64,000 nt of DNA from Acaryochloris sp. CCMEE 5410 (GTDB taxonomy: Bacteria > Cyanobacteriota > Cyanobacteriia > Thermosynechococcales > Thermosynechococcaceae): positions 1 through 64,000 of the forward strand of contig NZ_AFEJ02000001.1 of assembly GCF_000238775.2 (NCBI RefSeq), in the 5' to 3' direction. The notes beneath the pieces were generated by a model, which was not told the DNA's origin, ran no database searches, and saw only the letters and a program-made list of their open reading frames with translations. The translations under genes were made by a program, and so were the position numbers. Of the stretch, positions 46,116 to 55,587 are shown piece after piece (within the stretch, counting starts at the first letter, position 1; each line of letters starts with the position of its first letter).

Positions 46116-46883
46116 TTACTCCGATAAGATTCGCTTTTGAAAGTCTAAGGCTTTTTGAGAATCAGGAATCTGTTGGGCCAAGGCATTGACGAAATCCATC
46201 AGCCGTAAATTTGGGTTTTGAGTGAGGGTGCGATCGCAAATCAAGGATGCAATGGGACCAATGATTTCCGCCAACTCTTTTTGACAATAGGCAATTTCAA
46301 ATTCATCTAAATGAATGGGCAGCGTGGGTGCTGATGAAATGGATGGAACATACGGGGTGGGTTGTGCCCCATTTGAGGTTGGATGAGGAGGGTTGGTATG
46401 GTTTGCTGCATGGCTGGAGGCATCTGCTCCATTGGTTGCGGGCGGCACAAGGGTGCCAACCGAGGACTGATTAATTAGCTCCGTTGGTCGGTAGCTTAAT
46501 TGCACAACTGTTGCATCATGGTCAGGGGCTCTGAGGGATGTCCTTAGCCTGTCCAAATAATGATGAATGTAATGCAATAAATAGCCAGAAGGAACATCTT
46601 GGGATCGAATGAGTAAAAAAATGTCTTGAAGACATTGGGTTAAAATTAAGTATCCTTCAAGGGCTTGAATCGTTACCCAATCCACCGCATTCCAGTGGCA
46701 TTGCTCACTTACACATCCTGCTAACTGCAGCATGGAGCCCGCCATAATGCTAGTTGAGGTTTCAGAGAGGCCAATGGGATGGGTTAGGAGCTGCCCTTGC
46801 GGAGAAACCATTACTGCACCTTGAATCTCAGTAGAGGCAGAAACAAAGTCGTTCAGTAATGTCTCAATCGTTACCTTATTCAT
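46116..46883 (-). CDS. Roadblock/LC7-domain protein
   Basis: 255 aa. Residues 1-115 form a Roadblock/LC7 domain (LLNDFVSASTEIQGAVMVSP, GQLLTHPIGL, DWVTIQALEGYLILTQCLQD). A Pro/Ser/Asn-rich linker (about 145-190) and a C-terminal helical domain (LDEFEIAYCQKELAEIIGPI) follow; the latter occurs in other cyanobacterial signalling proteins. Roadblock proteins of the MglB type act as GAPs or partners for small Ras-like GTPases, and such a GTPase is encoded 635 bp away on the other strand, which supports that role. A HIP1 site lies within the gene. Confidence 0.82.
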   Translation of the reverse strand: MNKVTIETLLNDFVSASTEIQGAVMVSPQGQLLTHPIGLSETSTSIMAGSMLQLAGCVSEQCHWNAVDWVTIQALEGYLILTQCLQDIFLLIRSQDVPSGYLLHYIHHYLDRLRTSLRAPDHDATVVQLSYRPTELINQSSVGTLVPPATNGADASSHAANHTNPPHPTSNGAQPTPYVPSISSAPTLPIHLDEFEIAYCQKELAEIIGPIASLICDRTLTQNPNLRLMDFVNALAQQIPDSQKALDFQKRILSE

Positions 46884-47518
46884 TCAGTTTTTTTAGGCCC
46901 ATTCAAATCAGAATCTAGGACCTATTCCCCCCTTATAGCTATCTACCCCGTTTTTGAAAAATTTGCAAATGATCAGGCAATAATTCTCCATGTCATTCAT
47001 TCTTTAGTGGCCAGTAGTAAGTCTGTTAGGTATACACCGGAATGGATGTAGAGAGTCTGGCACTATCCTATAGTTTTATTTTTTTGTGTTTGAAGTATCA
47101 ATTTTTCCTGATTTTACCTTCTTGGCATACCTTGGGTGATGCATCGTCATTTGTTCTTGTTAAGAATAGAACTAAGTCTAAAAATTGGCATATAAATAGT
47201 ACTGAATTATTGATTTTAATTAATCCTAGAATCTTTAACTAACAGAAATATCAATAGTAAGTAGAGTTGGCTTAAAAAGATCAACTAAGTTTCATTTTAT
47301 GCACTAATCTGAAAACCTTTCTCTTTATGAGGTTTGATTGAATTTACATTTCGAAATCTACAGCAACTTTTCAAGCCTTACCTACTTAATTGATTGGATT
47401 GCTGTCGGCCCGATTTTTACATTCTTATTTGATGCTTTCTAGCCGGATCGAGTAATGATATGCTGCCTCAATGGCGATATAGTAAATCTAAGATCTGAGT
47501 GCAGTAGTCTAGGCCGTA
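46884..47518. other. Divergent intergenic region, Roadblock/GTPase
   Basis: 635 AT-rich bases between the Roadblock and GTPase genes. A 66-codon hydrophobic plus-strand frame (47042-47242) has no ribosome site or family resemblance and is not called. There is no repeat or clear operator; promoters for both genes must lie here. Confidence 0.45.
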
Positions 47519-48001
47519 ATGATCAAGCATAAAGTCGTAATGTTAGGAATGTGGGGCGTTGGTAAGACCAGTTTGGTCCAACGTTTTGTCAATAGCATTT
47601 ATGATGATAGATACCACTCAACTCTTGGGGTTAAGGTAGATAAAAAAGTAATCTTACTGGGCGGAGAACAGGTCACACTTTTGCTTTGGGATATTGCAGG
47701 AGCAGAGGATCAGTTTTCAGTCCCGCTTCATTATTTGCATGGAGCATCAGGATATTTAATTGTGATCGATGGGACACGAAAAGCTTCCCTTGAATGTGCT
47801 CTGGAACTTGTAAGAATCGTTGAAGAAAATTTAGGCAAGGTTCCTTATGTACCCATCATCAATAAATCTGACTTAACTTGGGAAGTGAGCTTAGATGAGG
47901 TGATTTTTCATTTTGGTCAAGGGAGGCGAGTGTTTGAAAGTAGTGCCAAAACTGGAGATCAGGTTGAAGATGCCTTTCTTGAATTGGCTCGAGCCTTGTA
48001 A
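47519..48001 (+). CDS. Ras-like small GTPase (Rup/MglA-like)
   Basis: 160 aa, the size of a minimal Ras fold. G1 is GMWGVGKTS, G3 is WDIAGAED (alanine then glutamate where Ras has G-Q), G4 is NKSD and G5 is ESSAKTG. The switch I threonine is in RYHSTLG. There is no lipid-modification motif. The alanine-glutamate in G3 may lower intrinsic hydrolysis and so make it depend on a partner such as the divergent Roadblock protein. Probable roles are polarity, motility or pilus control, by analogy with MglA. The stop is 8 bp from the convergent MBL gene. Confidence 0.9.
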   Translation: MIKHKVVMLGMWGVGKTSLVQRFVNSIYDDRYHSTLGVKVDKKVILLGGEQVTLLLWDIAGAEDQFSVPLHYLHGASGYLIVIDGTRKASLECALELVRIVEENLGKVPYVPIINKSDLTWEVSLDEVIFHFGQGRRVFESSAKTGDQVEDAFLELARAL

Positions 48002-48008
48002 AAAATGT

Positions 48009-49235
48009 CTAGAGATCAATAACGGTTTCTGCTCTAGCTAGCTCAAAATTAAGCCCTGTCTGTTTGCTTTTGCGTTGTAATGTTTCATCCAGCCAATTTC
48101 GTTCCGACCAATCACGATTGGGATCATGATGACCGATGTAGGTCTGTTTGACCCGACAGCGTGTGGCCATATCCAACACATCTTCAATACAACTATGTCC
48201 CCAGTCCAAGCGTGAAACACCATGGGGAGAGCCAACTCCTAAGTCGCCGTCATACTCAATTCTTAAAAATTGACCATCTCGATACAGGATGTCCGCATCC
48301 ATGCTGTGTTGGCATAATCGTTCTTCAGCTTCTAGGCTGGCAATTTGTAAGGGATGTTCAGGCTCCTGACCTCGGCGGAGTTCATGATCCGTACAGAAAA
48401 TAAAGACTTTGCCACCCCGCTCAATTCGATAGGCTAGACAAGGGCTGGGGTGAAATACTTCAAAGGGTTGTAAAATCGTCTCCCCCAGGCGGATGGGATG
48501 ATCTAGATCTTGATATTGATCAACGAATTTATCTGGAGTATCCGGAGGCGGATCAATTTGAAAGTCTCGAATCTCGCAGGAATGGAACTGGGCAGGCATT
48601 AATTCATAACTTAAGGGAGTTTGTACCCCCTTGAGCCGATAATCCACCTGGTGGGAAAAGATCCCTAATATTTGATCGAGGGCTTGGAGATATTGGCGGT
48701 TGGCATACACATGAATATGGTTGCGAGGGTCAAAACAAACGGCAGCCTGGTCAAATCCTTCTGTATGGTCAAAGTGGGAGTGGCTACCGAAGATGTATAG
48801 GTGACGGCCTATTCCTGATGGATGTTCTGAGGGGAGTGAGGATTTTGCTTGCTCCTCTGTTCCCCACTTTTGCATGATGTCCTTGGCACAAATCCGAAAT
48901 CCAGTTCCGCAATCTAAAACGATATCGTATTGGTCTGCGGTTTCTATTCGGATACAGGTGGTCCATCCCCCATAAATGCGTGCTTGCGAACGTTCCAAAC
49001 GGTTTCGATAGGCTGCAAGGGTTGCCTTATTGAAGGGGCCACCCAGTAGCTCTTCTATCGTTGTATTTAAGCGACCATCAGGACCAGCCCGTTTCTGTAG
49101 ATCTTCAAATACCTGCTTAAGTAAATCTTGATCCGTCAGGGCTTGATATGCTCTTCGTTCTTGAAAAGAAGGATAGATTGATCCACTTCCTTGCACACCA
49201 TAAAAGTGAATTCTCAGATTTTCAATGTCGCTCAT
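48009..49235 (-). CDS. MBL-fold metal-dependent hydrolase
   Basis: 408 aa. The metal-binding motif SHSHFDH (HxHxDH) is near the middle, and further ligands are likely in the CTDHE segment and the terminal GHHDPNRDW. An N-terminal insertion of about 90 residues precedes the sheet containing CIRIETADQYDIVLDCGTG. The fold resembles the PhnP/phosphoribosyl cyclic phosphodiesterase-like group (GSGSIYP at the start). The substrate is unknown. ATG at 49235 gives MSDIENLRIHFYGVQGSGS, where the VQGSGS loop is typical for the start of the fold, which supports this start. Confidence 0.85.
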   Translation of the reverse strand: MSDIENLRIHFYGVQGSGSIYPSFQERRAYQALTDQDLLKQVFEDLQKRAGPDGRLNTTIEELLGGPFNKATLAAYRNRLERSQARIYGGWTTCIRIETADQYDIVLDCGTGFRICAKDIMQKWGTEEQAKSSLPSEHPSGIGRHLYIFGSHSHFDHTEGFDQAAVCFDPRNHIHVYANRQYLQALDQILGIFSHQVDYRLKGVQTPLSYELMPAQFHSCEIRDFQIDPPPDTPDKFVDQYQDLDHPIRLGETILQPFEVFHPSPCLAYRIERGGKVFIFCTDHELRRGQEPEHPLQIASLEAEERLCQHSMDADILYRDGQFLRIEYDGDLGVGSPHGVSRLDWGHSCIEDVLDMATRCRVKQTYIGHHDPNRDWSERNWLDETLQRKSKQTGLNFELARAETVIDL

Positions 49236-49794
49236 GGCCGTAGTTTACCCAGATGGCGCTGAGGGGTTAGCTGAAAGACTATTCTTAACCTGAAGGATAA
49301 AGAAAAAGAATGGTAGAAATTTATACTCAGCCCTAACGCATACTAAGCAGATATTTCAGCTCTCAGTCTTTAAGTTAGGACAGGGGTACAAACTTAAACC
49401 CTTAATCTATGACCTCTAGGTGCAAAGGGAGCCAATCAACATCCACAGAATTTACATTAATTGTATTGAAACTTACTCAATAATTTGTGATCAAGTCTTG
49501 AAATTATACTCCGAACGAGTTGAAAGTTTACTTTTTAGATGAGCTTCAAATTCTTTGGTAGAGAGAGTTATAGCTCAATCTGAAATGTTAAGCCCTCAGC
49601 CGTTGGCAGTATAAGTCTCCTAGAATTTTGGAGATGGATCAATCATGTCTAGAATTTAGTGCTTGCTCTGGTTAAAGCTGTTTATGTTATCTGGGGGGCT
49701 TCCACAATCCAATTGCTTTTTTACAGCAAGAAGTGCACACCAAAGTTAGCCTCATCAAAGGTGATTGGATGACGCAAAACTTCTATTTTTTATG
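49236..49794. other. Intergenic region with MITE
   Basis: About 560 bp between the MBL gene start and the hemE terminator. It contains MITE family B copy 2 (49505-49613). The rest is AT-rich with no gene. Confidence 0.45.
49505..49613. mobile_element. MITE family B, copy 2 (109 bp)
   Basis: Same 109-bp element as at 29099-29207, reverse orientation, about 90% alike by eye, tips TATACTCCGAACGA and TATACTGCCAACGG (reversed). It lies in a non-coding region upstream of the MBL gene. Confidence 0.85.
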
Positions 49795-49831
49795 AAAAAA
49801 GAGAGCAAATACTTATTCTTGCTCTCTTTTT
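49795..49831 (-). terminator. Rho-independent terminator, hemE (bidirectional)
   Basis: AAAAAGAGAGCAA and TTGCTCTCTTTTT form an 11-bp stem or longer around a 9-10 nt loop. Read on the minus strand it ends in a T-run 53 bp after the hemE stop. The A-run on the other side makes it work in both directions. Confidence 0.85.
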
Positions 49832-49883
49832 GTAAATGGTGAATATAAGCTCAAATGCGAGCTTTTTATAAGAAAATTAGGTT

Positions 49884-50951
49884 CTAAGCAGGAATTGCTA
49901 ATAATTGATCAGCTTGCTTGACCGTTTCGAAGAAAAAGGCGGCATTTTCTTCTGGTGTTGTTGGCAAAATACCATGACCTAAATTCATGATGTGGCCTTT
50001 GTTGCCAGCTTTGCGAATTGTATCTAGGATGCGATCGCGAATAAAATCCTGGGACCCAAATAGCACGCCTGGATCCATATTCCCCTGCACATGTAGATTC
50101 GGTCCCAAACGCTTACGGGCATCGGCCATATCGACCGTCCAATCTACACTGATGATGTCTGCACCAGACTGAGCCATCCGTTCTAACAAGCCCGCACTGC
50201 CGCTCGCCAAGAGAATAAGTGGGGTATCGGGATGCGTTTCTTTCACCTGACGAAACACCCGCTGCTGATAGGGAAGCGCGAAGGTTTCAAAGTCAATGGG
50301 ACTCAGCTGCCCCGCCCAAGAATCAAACATTTGAACCACCTGGGCGCCACAATCAATTTGGTGCCTTACATAGGTTGCGATCGCATCCGAGATCTTCTCC
50401 AAAAAGGCATGAAGAATCGTCGGATCATCAAACGCCATGCCCTTAATAACGGAATAATGCTTGGAGCCTTTACCTTCAATGGCATAAGCTGCCAACGTCC
50501 AGGGCGCGCCGACAAACCCTAAAACCGTCGATTGATTACCGACTTCTTGTCGCAGAGCCGTTAAAATTTGGCGAATAAACGGCAGAGACTCATCTGGCTC
50601 CAAATCATGGAGGTTATTTACCTGTTCCATGGTTCGGATCGGCTCTTCGATGATCGGCCCCTTGCCTTCTGCTACATCCATTTTGATGCCGATTCCAGGC
50701 AAGGGCGTCACAATATCCGAAAAGAGAATGACGCCATCTGGCTTAAAGGCACGCCAGGGTTGTAGAGAGATCTCAATTGCCACCTCAGGAATTTCAGAGC
50801 GCTCCCGAAAAGAAGGGTACTTTTCCCGTAGGTCTCGGTAGGCCTTCATATATCGACCCGCCTGTCGCATCATCCATACGGGGGGACGATCCAATACTTC
50901 CCCACGGGCAGCCCGCAAAAGACGTGGGACATCTTGGGTAGATCCAGCCAT
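49884..50951 (-). CDS. hemE: Uroporphyrinogen decarboxylase
   Basis: 355 aa, full length for HemE. The N-terminal substrate-binding signature [18 protein letters not shown], the second signature [20 protein letters not shown] and the closing [10 protein letters not shown] and [14 protein letters not shown] are all present. It removes four acetate carboxyls from uroporphyrinogen III to give coproporphyrinogen III in haem and chlorophyll synthesis, in the cytoplasm. AGGAG lies 13 nt before ATG. A Fur-family repressor gene lies 125 bp upstream on the same strand. A HIP1 site lies in the gene. Confidence 0.97.
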   Translation of the reverse strand: MAGSTQDVPRLLRAARGEVLDRPPVWMMRQAGRYMKAYRDLREKYPSFRERSEIPEVAIEISLQPWRAFKPDGVILFSDIVTPLPGIGIKMDVAEGKGPIIEEPIRTMEQVNNLHDLEPDESLPFIRQILTALRQEVGNQSTVLGFVGAPWTLAAYAIEGKGSKHYSVIKGMAFDDPTILHAFLEKISDAIATYVRHQIDCGAQVVQMFDSWAGQLSPIDFETFALPYQQRVFRQVKETHPDTPLILLASGSAGLLERMAQSGADIISVDWTVDMADARKRLGPNLHVQGNMDPGVLFGSQDFIRDRILDTIRKAGNKGHIMNLGHGILPTTPEENAAFFFETVKQADQLLAIPA

Positions 50952-51076
50952 CTGTACGTTTTACTCCTAACTTAGTCAAAAACAAGGGAACCCAATTGCA
51001 TCCATCGCTCAATCCGAAAGCAATTGGCACCCTACCGCTTCAATCTGCTTGCTGGATCTAGTTTAGGATTAATTGG

Positions 51077-51541
51077 CTACATTTTTGGATTTGAGTGGCG
51101 ATAAGCAAAGAAGTCCACTCGATAATCTGAGATGGTTACGCCTGCCTGCTCTTCGATTTGAGCAATCAGCTCTGGCGGTAGCTCAACTTGAATATCAATA
51201 ATTTGATCTGTATCTAGACAATTAATATGGCTGTGAGAATGGCTTAGGTTGCCATATAAGCGTCCATCTGATCGCTCTACACATTCAATAATTCCTTGTT
51301 GGGACAAAGCCTCTAAATTTTGGTAAACCGAGGTATGGCCAATCTCTTTACCCGCCTGATTCAGTCGATCATAGATTTGTCGAGCAGAAAGATGTTCTTC
51401 CGCTTGCCAAAGCAGCTCTAAGATCGATCGCCGTTGTCGGCTTAGCCGCATTCCCAAAGCTTGGCATTGGTCAATCGCGTCTTCTAAGGAAGTGATTGGT
51501 TCGGTGGGGGTCTCAGGCTCAACGTCCAACACTCGGTACAT
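51077..51541 (-). CDS. Fur-family repressor, FurC/PerR-like
   Basis: 154 aa from ATG at 51541 (a TTG at 51556 would add five residues). Winged-helix DNA-binding domain LGMRLSRQRRSILELLWQA with SVYQNLEALSQQGIIECVER; dimer domain with LSHSHSHINCLDTDQIIDIQ. The CxxC zinc pairs of classical Fur are absent. Histidines and aspartates of the regulatory metal site are kept, as in cyanobacterial FurC (PerR), which senses peroxide by metal-catalysed oxidation. Its place upstream of hemE suggests it may tune tetrapyrrole supply during oxidative stress. The subfamily is assigned from memory. Confidence 0.8.
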   Translation of the reverse strand: MYRVLDVEPETPTEPITSLEDAIDQCQALGMRLSRQRRSILELLWQAEEHLSARQIYDRLNQAGKEIGHTSVYQNLEALSQQGIIECVERSDGRLYGNLSHSHSHINCLDTDQIIDIQVELPPELIAQIEEQAGVTISDYRVDFFAYRHSNPKM

Positions 51542-51774
51542 CCCAACACTAAACAACGGTTTCGAGCTTTAATAGGTCAAGGTAAACCTAATCAAAATTT
51601 ATTAAGTTCAAACCAAGCTGAATATCACTTGTGTTTGACAGCCAGTCATACTCAACCCCAGCTCAATAGCACAGGCGGAACAGAGCCGCATTGCTATTCT
51701 TCTCTATCATACCTAAACCCGAACCGATTCCGTTTTACTGACCGCCCCCATCCTTTGCAAACTGAACCAGAATC

Positions 51775-52260
51775 ATGACCGAAACGATTGCCATCAACGC
51801 TACTCATATTGATAGCCTAGACTTATCCCCCATTCGTCCCCTCCTGGATGCTTGGCTGGCTAGCGATATTTTGGCCCATGAGCAAGAACTGACCTTTCAG
51901 ATCAACTATCCTCAACCAGCCGATGCCCAGCAAGAATGGTCCGAGATACCGGAGGTACGTTTATGGTTTATTCGCTTAGATAGTCTCTATCCTTGGTTAC
52001 CGTTACTGTTGGACTGGCGTTCGGGTGAGCTGGTCCGTTATGTTGCCATGCTTGTCCCTCACCAGTTCAGTGAGCGAGAAGGTATCCTCTTCAATCCCCA
52101 GGCCTTAGACATCCTGATCATGCATAAAGTTTTCACGATTACCCGTTGGCTGCGCTCTTTAGGACAGGATAGTAATGCCAAAGTTATCCAAATGGCGGAG
52201 ATGTTTGGTTATGAACTGGACAGCACCATTTTTGATCTGATCCAAGCCCACCCCGATTAA
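51775..52260 (+). CDS. crr6: Crr6-like NdhI maturation factor
   Basis: 161 aa. The central block IPEVRLWFIRLDSLYPWLPL, LLDWRSGELVRYVAMLVPHQ and the C-terminal DILIMHKVFTITRWL are characteristic of the DUF1817/Crr6 family found in cyanobacteria and chloroplasts. Crr6 assists insertion or maturation of NdhI during NDH-1 hydrophilic-arm assembly, in the cytoplasm/stroma. There is no membrane helix. It is divergent from the Fur-family gene and convergent with the small gene at 52264. Confidence 0.82.
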   Translation: MTETIAINATHIDSLDLSPIRPLLDAWLASDILAHEQELTFQINYPQPADAQQEWSEIPEVRLWFIRLDSLYPWLPLLLDWRSGELVRYVAMLVPHQFSEREGILFNPQALDILIMHKVFTITRWLRSLGQDSNAKVIQMAEMFGYELDSTIFDLIQAHPD

Positions 52261-52263
52261 TGG

Positions 52264-52473
52264 CTAGTAGCTATCCCCGTCGTTTGCAGTTTGCAGTCCG
52301 AGTTGACGATTGGCTTGGTTGAGACGTTCTGCGATCGCTTCTCGCCATTGCAAACTTACCTCTGGGTCCGCCAAAATATCTTGGGCCATCTGACGATATT
52401 GGGCGCTACTCACTTTGTCGACTTGCTCAAGCAAATTGAGATTGTCGTAAACAGTTTGTGGAGAAGGTTTCAT
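52264..52473 (-). CDS. Small conserved-type hypothetical protein
   Basis: 69 aa: MKPSPQTVYDNLNLLEQVDK, then SAQYRQMAQDILADPEVSLQ and REAIAERLNQANRQLGL, almost entirely helical and soluble. It is packed between crr6 (3 bp away, convergent) and gltD (48 bp upstream, same strand), which supports a real gene. It may be co-transcribed with gltD. A HIP1 site lies in the frame. No function recognised. Confidence 0.6.
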   Translation of the reverse strand: MKPSPQTVYDNLNLLEQVDKVSSAQYRQMAQDILADPEVSLQWREAIAERLNQANRQLGLQTANDGDSY

Positions 52474-52521
52474 GTCGTGTTAATGGTTAAGGACAGTCAT
52501 TCTCTAAAGCAAATATTATAG

Positions 52522-54006
52522 CTAAGGCAAATCCGTTTGCCCCATCAGGTAGCGATCGCATTCCCGTGCTGCGCCTCTCCCTTCATTAAAGGCCCACACC
52601 ACCAGGCTTTGACCCCGTCGGCAATCTCCCGCTGCGAATACCCCTGGGATACTCGTCGTGTATTGCTCATACTCAGCTTTGACATTTCCCCGGGGATCAA
52701 GATCTAAGTTCAACGAATCTAGAAGGGGTTGTTCCGGTCCTAAAAAGCCCATGGCCAACAGAACCAGTTGAGCTGGAATCACTTTTTCAGATCCAGGAAC
52801 GTGAACCGGCGTAAAGCGGCCTTGGTCATCCTTTTCCCAAGTTACCTGAACCGTGTGCAAAGCTTTAACATGACCCTGTTCATCCCCTTCAAAGCGGGTA
52901 GTCATGGTCAGATAACCCCTTGGATCATCCCCAAAGACAGCAGCAGCCTCTTCCTGACCATAGTCGAGTCGATAGACCTTCGGCCATTCGGGCCAAGGGT
53001 TATTGGCAGCCCGCTCCTGGGGAGGTTTGGGCATAATTTCTAGCTGCACTAAACTCTGACAGTTATGGCGAATGGAAGTCCCTACACAGTCTGTCCCCGT
53101 ATCTCCGCCCCCAATCACGACGACATCTTTACCTTGGGCTGAGATCACCTGGTCATTCAGGCTAGCATCCATAACCGCCTTAGTATTGGCTGTTAGAAAG
53201 TCCATGGCAAAGTGAATCCCTTGCAAATCTCGACCTTCAATGGGGAGATCCCGGGGACGAGTGGCCCCGGTACAGAGAACAACCGCGTCAAAATCCTTTA
53301 GCAAAGAGTCAGCCGGGAGGTCTTTACCCACTTCAGTGTTACAAACAAACTTCACCCCTTCTTCTTCTAGAAGTTGGAGACGGCGCATTACCACCTGTTC
53401 CTTCTCCAATTTCATATTGGGAATGCCGTAGGTCAGCAGCCCACCCGGTCGATCGGCCCGCTCCAGCACTGTCACCCAATGCCCTGCCTTATTGAGTTGG
53501 GCGGCAGCACAAAGTCCCGCGGGTCCCGACCCCACCACGGCAACCTTCTTGCCCGTCCGTTTTTCAGGCGGTTGGGGGGTAATCCACCCCTCTTTCCAGC
53601 CTCTATCAACAATGGTCTGTTCGATATTTTTGATGGTTACGGGAGGGTTCGTTATTCCCAATACACAGGAGCCTTCACAGGGGGCTGGACAGACACGTCC
53701 AGTAAATTCTGGAAAATTATTGGTCTTATGGAGCCGATCAAGGGCTTCTCGCCACAGTCCTCGATAAACCAAATCATTCCACTCTGGTATCAGGTTATTA
53801 ATGGGGCACCCACTAGCCATATTGCTAATGACCGTGCCTGTATGACAAAACGGTGTCCCACAATCCATACAACGGGCCCCTTGGTTTCGGAGCCTTTCTT
53901 CAGGTAAGTGCTGATGGAATTCATCCCAGTTCTTAATCCGTTCCAACGGGGGACGATCTGTTGGAATTTCGCGGACGAATTCTATAAAACCAGTCGGTTT
54001 ACCCAT
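52522..54006 (-). CDS. gltD: Glutamate synthase small subunit (NADPH-GOGAT beta)
   Basis: 494 aa. The N-terminal Fe-S domain has CMDCGTPFC and [11 protein letters not shown] followed by [12 protein letters not shown]. The FAD site is [20 protein letters not shown] and the NADPH site is [19 protein letters not shown]. The C-terminal [20 protein letters not shown] closes the flavin fold. The beta subunit passes electrons from NAD(P)H to GltB for glutamate formation from glutamine and 2-oxoglutarate. gltB is not in this window. ATG at 54006 has no strong ribosome site. Confidence 0.95.
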   Translation of the reverse strand: MGKPTGFIEFVREIPTDRPPLERIKNWDEFHQHLPEERLRNQGARCMDCGTPFCHTGTVISNMASGCPINNLIPEWNDLVYRGLWREALDRLHKTNNFPEFTGRVCPAPCEGSCVLGITNPPVTIKNIEQTIVDRGWKEGWITPQPPEKRTGKKVAVVGSGPAGLCAAAQLNKAGHWVTVLERADRPGGLLTYGIPNMKLEKEQVVMRRLQLLEEEGVKFVCNTEVGKDLPADSLLKDFDAVVLCTGATRPRDLPIEGRDLQGIHFAMDFLTANTKAVMDASLNDQVISAQGKDVVVIGGGDTGTDCVGTSIRHNCQSLVQLEIMPKPPQERAANNPWPEWPKVYRLDYGQEEAAAVFGDDPRGYLTMTTRFEGDEQGHVKALHTVQVTWEKDDQGRFTPVHVPGSEKVIPAQLVLLAMGFLGPEQPLLDSLNLDLDPRGNVKAEYEQYTTSIPGVFAAGDCRRGQSLVVWAFNEGRGAARECDRYLMGQTDLP

Positions 54007-54285
54007 AGTCGTATCTTTACCAATTAGTCTTGAGCTAAGTCAGCACCACAGAAACCCTAGCTTTCCCCCTTTCACTAGCGAACCAGGATGCCAAGATTCT
54101 TATTTTTTTCTCCAAACCTCTGCAAAGTCAAGAGGAGGACTTATATTCAACAACTTAATCCCTATAGTTTAAATCGAGACATAAGATCACAATTTTTCCT
54201 AGATCGCCTCTTATAAAAGGGTGGCCTAAGTCTCAAGATGTAAGCGATTACACCAACAGAAACATGTGTTTCAGGCAAAACAGAG

Positions 54286-55451
54286 CAGGGCTGTTTTAAG
54301 TTAGCAGCGAAAAAATAATATCGACCCGATTAGCAAGCTTAGTCATCGCGGTTTTGAGGGATTGATAGTCGTTTAGCCGCAGGATATTAATCCCAATAGT
54401 TCTAAGCACTGACCAATTGAGCAGTGCTTGTTCATCTTCGAGTCGATAATCATCTTCGCCAAAAACAACATCCTTCGGCCAATGCAACCGATTTTCAATG
54501 CCCCAATGTTCTCGGACCAGAGATTGCCAATGATGGGGTGAGGTGGCAGCTGAACTGATGTAATAGGCCGTATTGTGATACTCCTTTCCTTTGCGAGTAC
54601 CCCATCGTTGGACACAAAGTACAGAGCGAATTGCTGTCCATTCTTGTAGGGCTATGCCGACAGGCTCATAAACCTGTATACACCGATGTTCATCTCGTCC
54701 TCTACTTTGGGCGGAGTGGATGTGCTCAGCCATGGGTTTAAGACACTCAAAGTAAGTCTGGAGGTGGTCGTAAAGTCTTCCCTGGTTGGATTTGACCGCC
54801 ACGAGATAGTCATTACCCGAGGCCACAATCTTCTCAAGTGTTTTTTTGGGCGTGTAAGGCATCCATGGTAATCAGTAAGCCATCGAGTTGAAGGGTTTCC
54901 AACAGTGCCTGCACGACTTTGATTTCGCTATTATCCTCCTGAGTGAGGGCTTCGAGCTTGAGGGTGATGCCTGCTTCCACCGCAAATAAACTCACCAAGC
55001 CCACAAAACGCTGCTTCCCCTTGGCATCTGTCAGCCCCTGACGAATCCGTTTGCCATCAATGGAGGCTGCATAATTATCGGGAGAGTGAGTCTGGGCTTT
55101 CGAGAGCATCCATGCTTCAAATTGGTGGCTCAACGCTTGGAAGTCAAGCCCCTTCATCACTCGACGAAAGGTACAGTGAGACGGAACTTCAAGGCTCTCA
55201 AGTCCCAATAGCTCACTTAAAGGCTGGCGATAATCGCTCGTAAAGGTTTCTAAGGGGCGATATCCCTGGTATCCAGCAAGCATACCCATCACCATCAACA
55301 GCAACAGAAGCCATAACGGATGAGTACGGCCATGGGCACTGCGGAAATCCGGGACTTGCTTCAAAGTATCGATTAGATGGCTCATCGGTCTCTCTACTGT
55401 TGGTCAGTAGAACCATCCTATTTTTTCTAGGAGGAACGTAAAACAACCCTG
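54286..55451 (-). mobile_element. ISAs1-family insertion sequence, copy 2 (1166 bp)
   Basis: Nearly identical to 17105-18269, with the same ends and one additional T. The flanking 10-mers CAAAACAGAG (54276-54285) and CAAAACAGGG (55452-55461) differ at one position, so the duplication is slightly decayed or was altered after insertion. Confidence 0.92.
54296..55385 (-). pseudogene. ISAs1-family transposase, frameshifted copy
   Basis: The run of six T (plus strand) in the intact copy is seven here (54840-54846), shifting the frame at HAQKTLEK and ending the first part at about 54834. The remainder is unchanged in another frame to the same stop. This copy would need slippage to make a full protein. 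Confidence 0.92.
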
Positions 55452-55587
55452 CAAAACAGGGTGTTCGCATGAAACGAAAAGATGAAGTTAAATCGAGCAG
55501 AATCTGAAACAGTACTAGACCCAATCCATCACGGTCAACATCAGCCTTCGCCTATCCTGTTGCCTTTACATTATCGATGAGCGCTTA

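Noticed and set aside
47042-47242. 66-codon hydrophobic plus-strand frame
   Set aside because: No ribosome-binding site, no family resemblance and AT-driven composition; likely chance.
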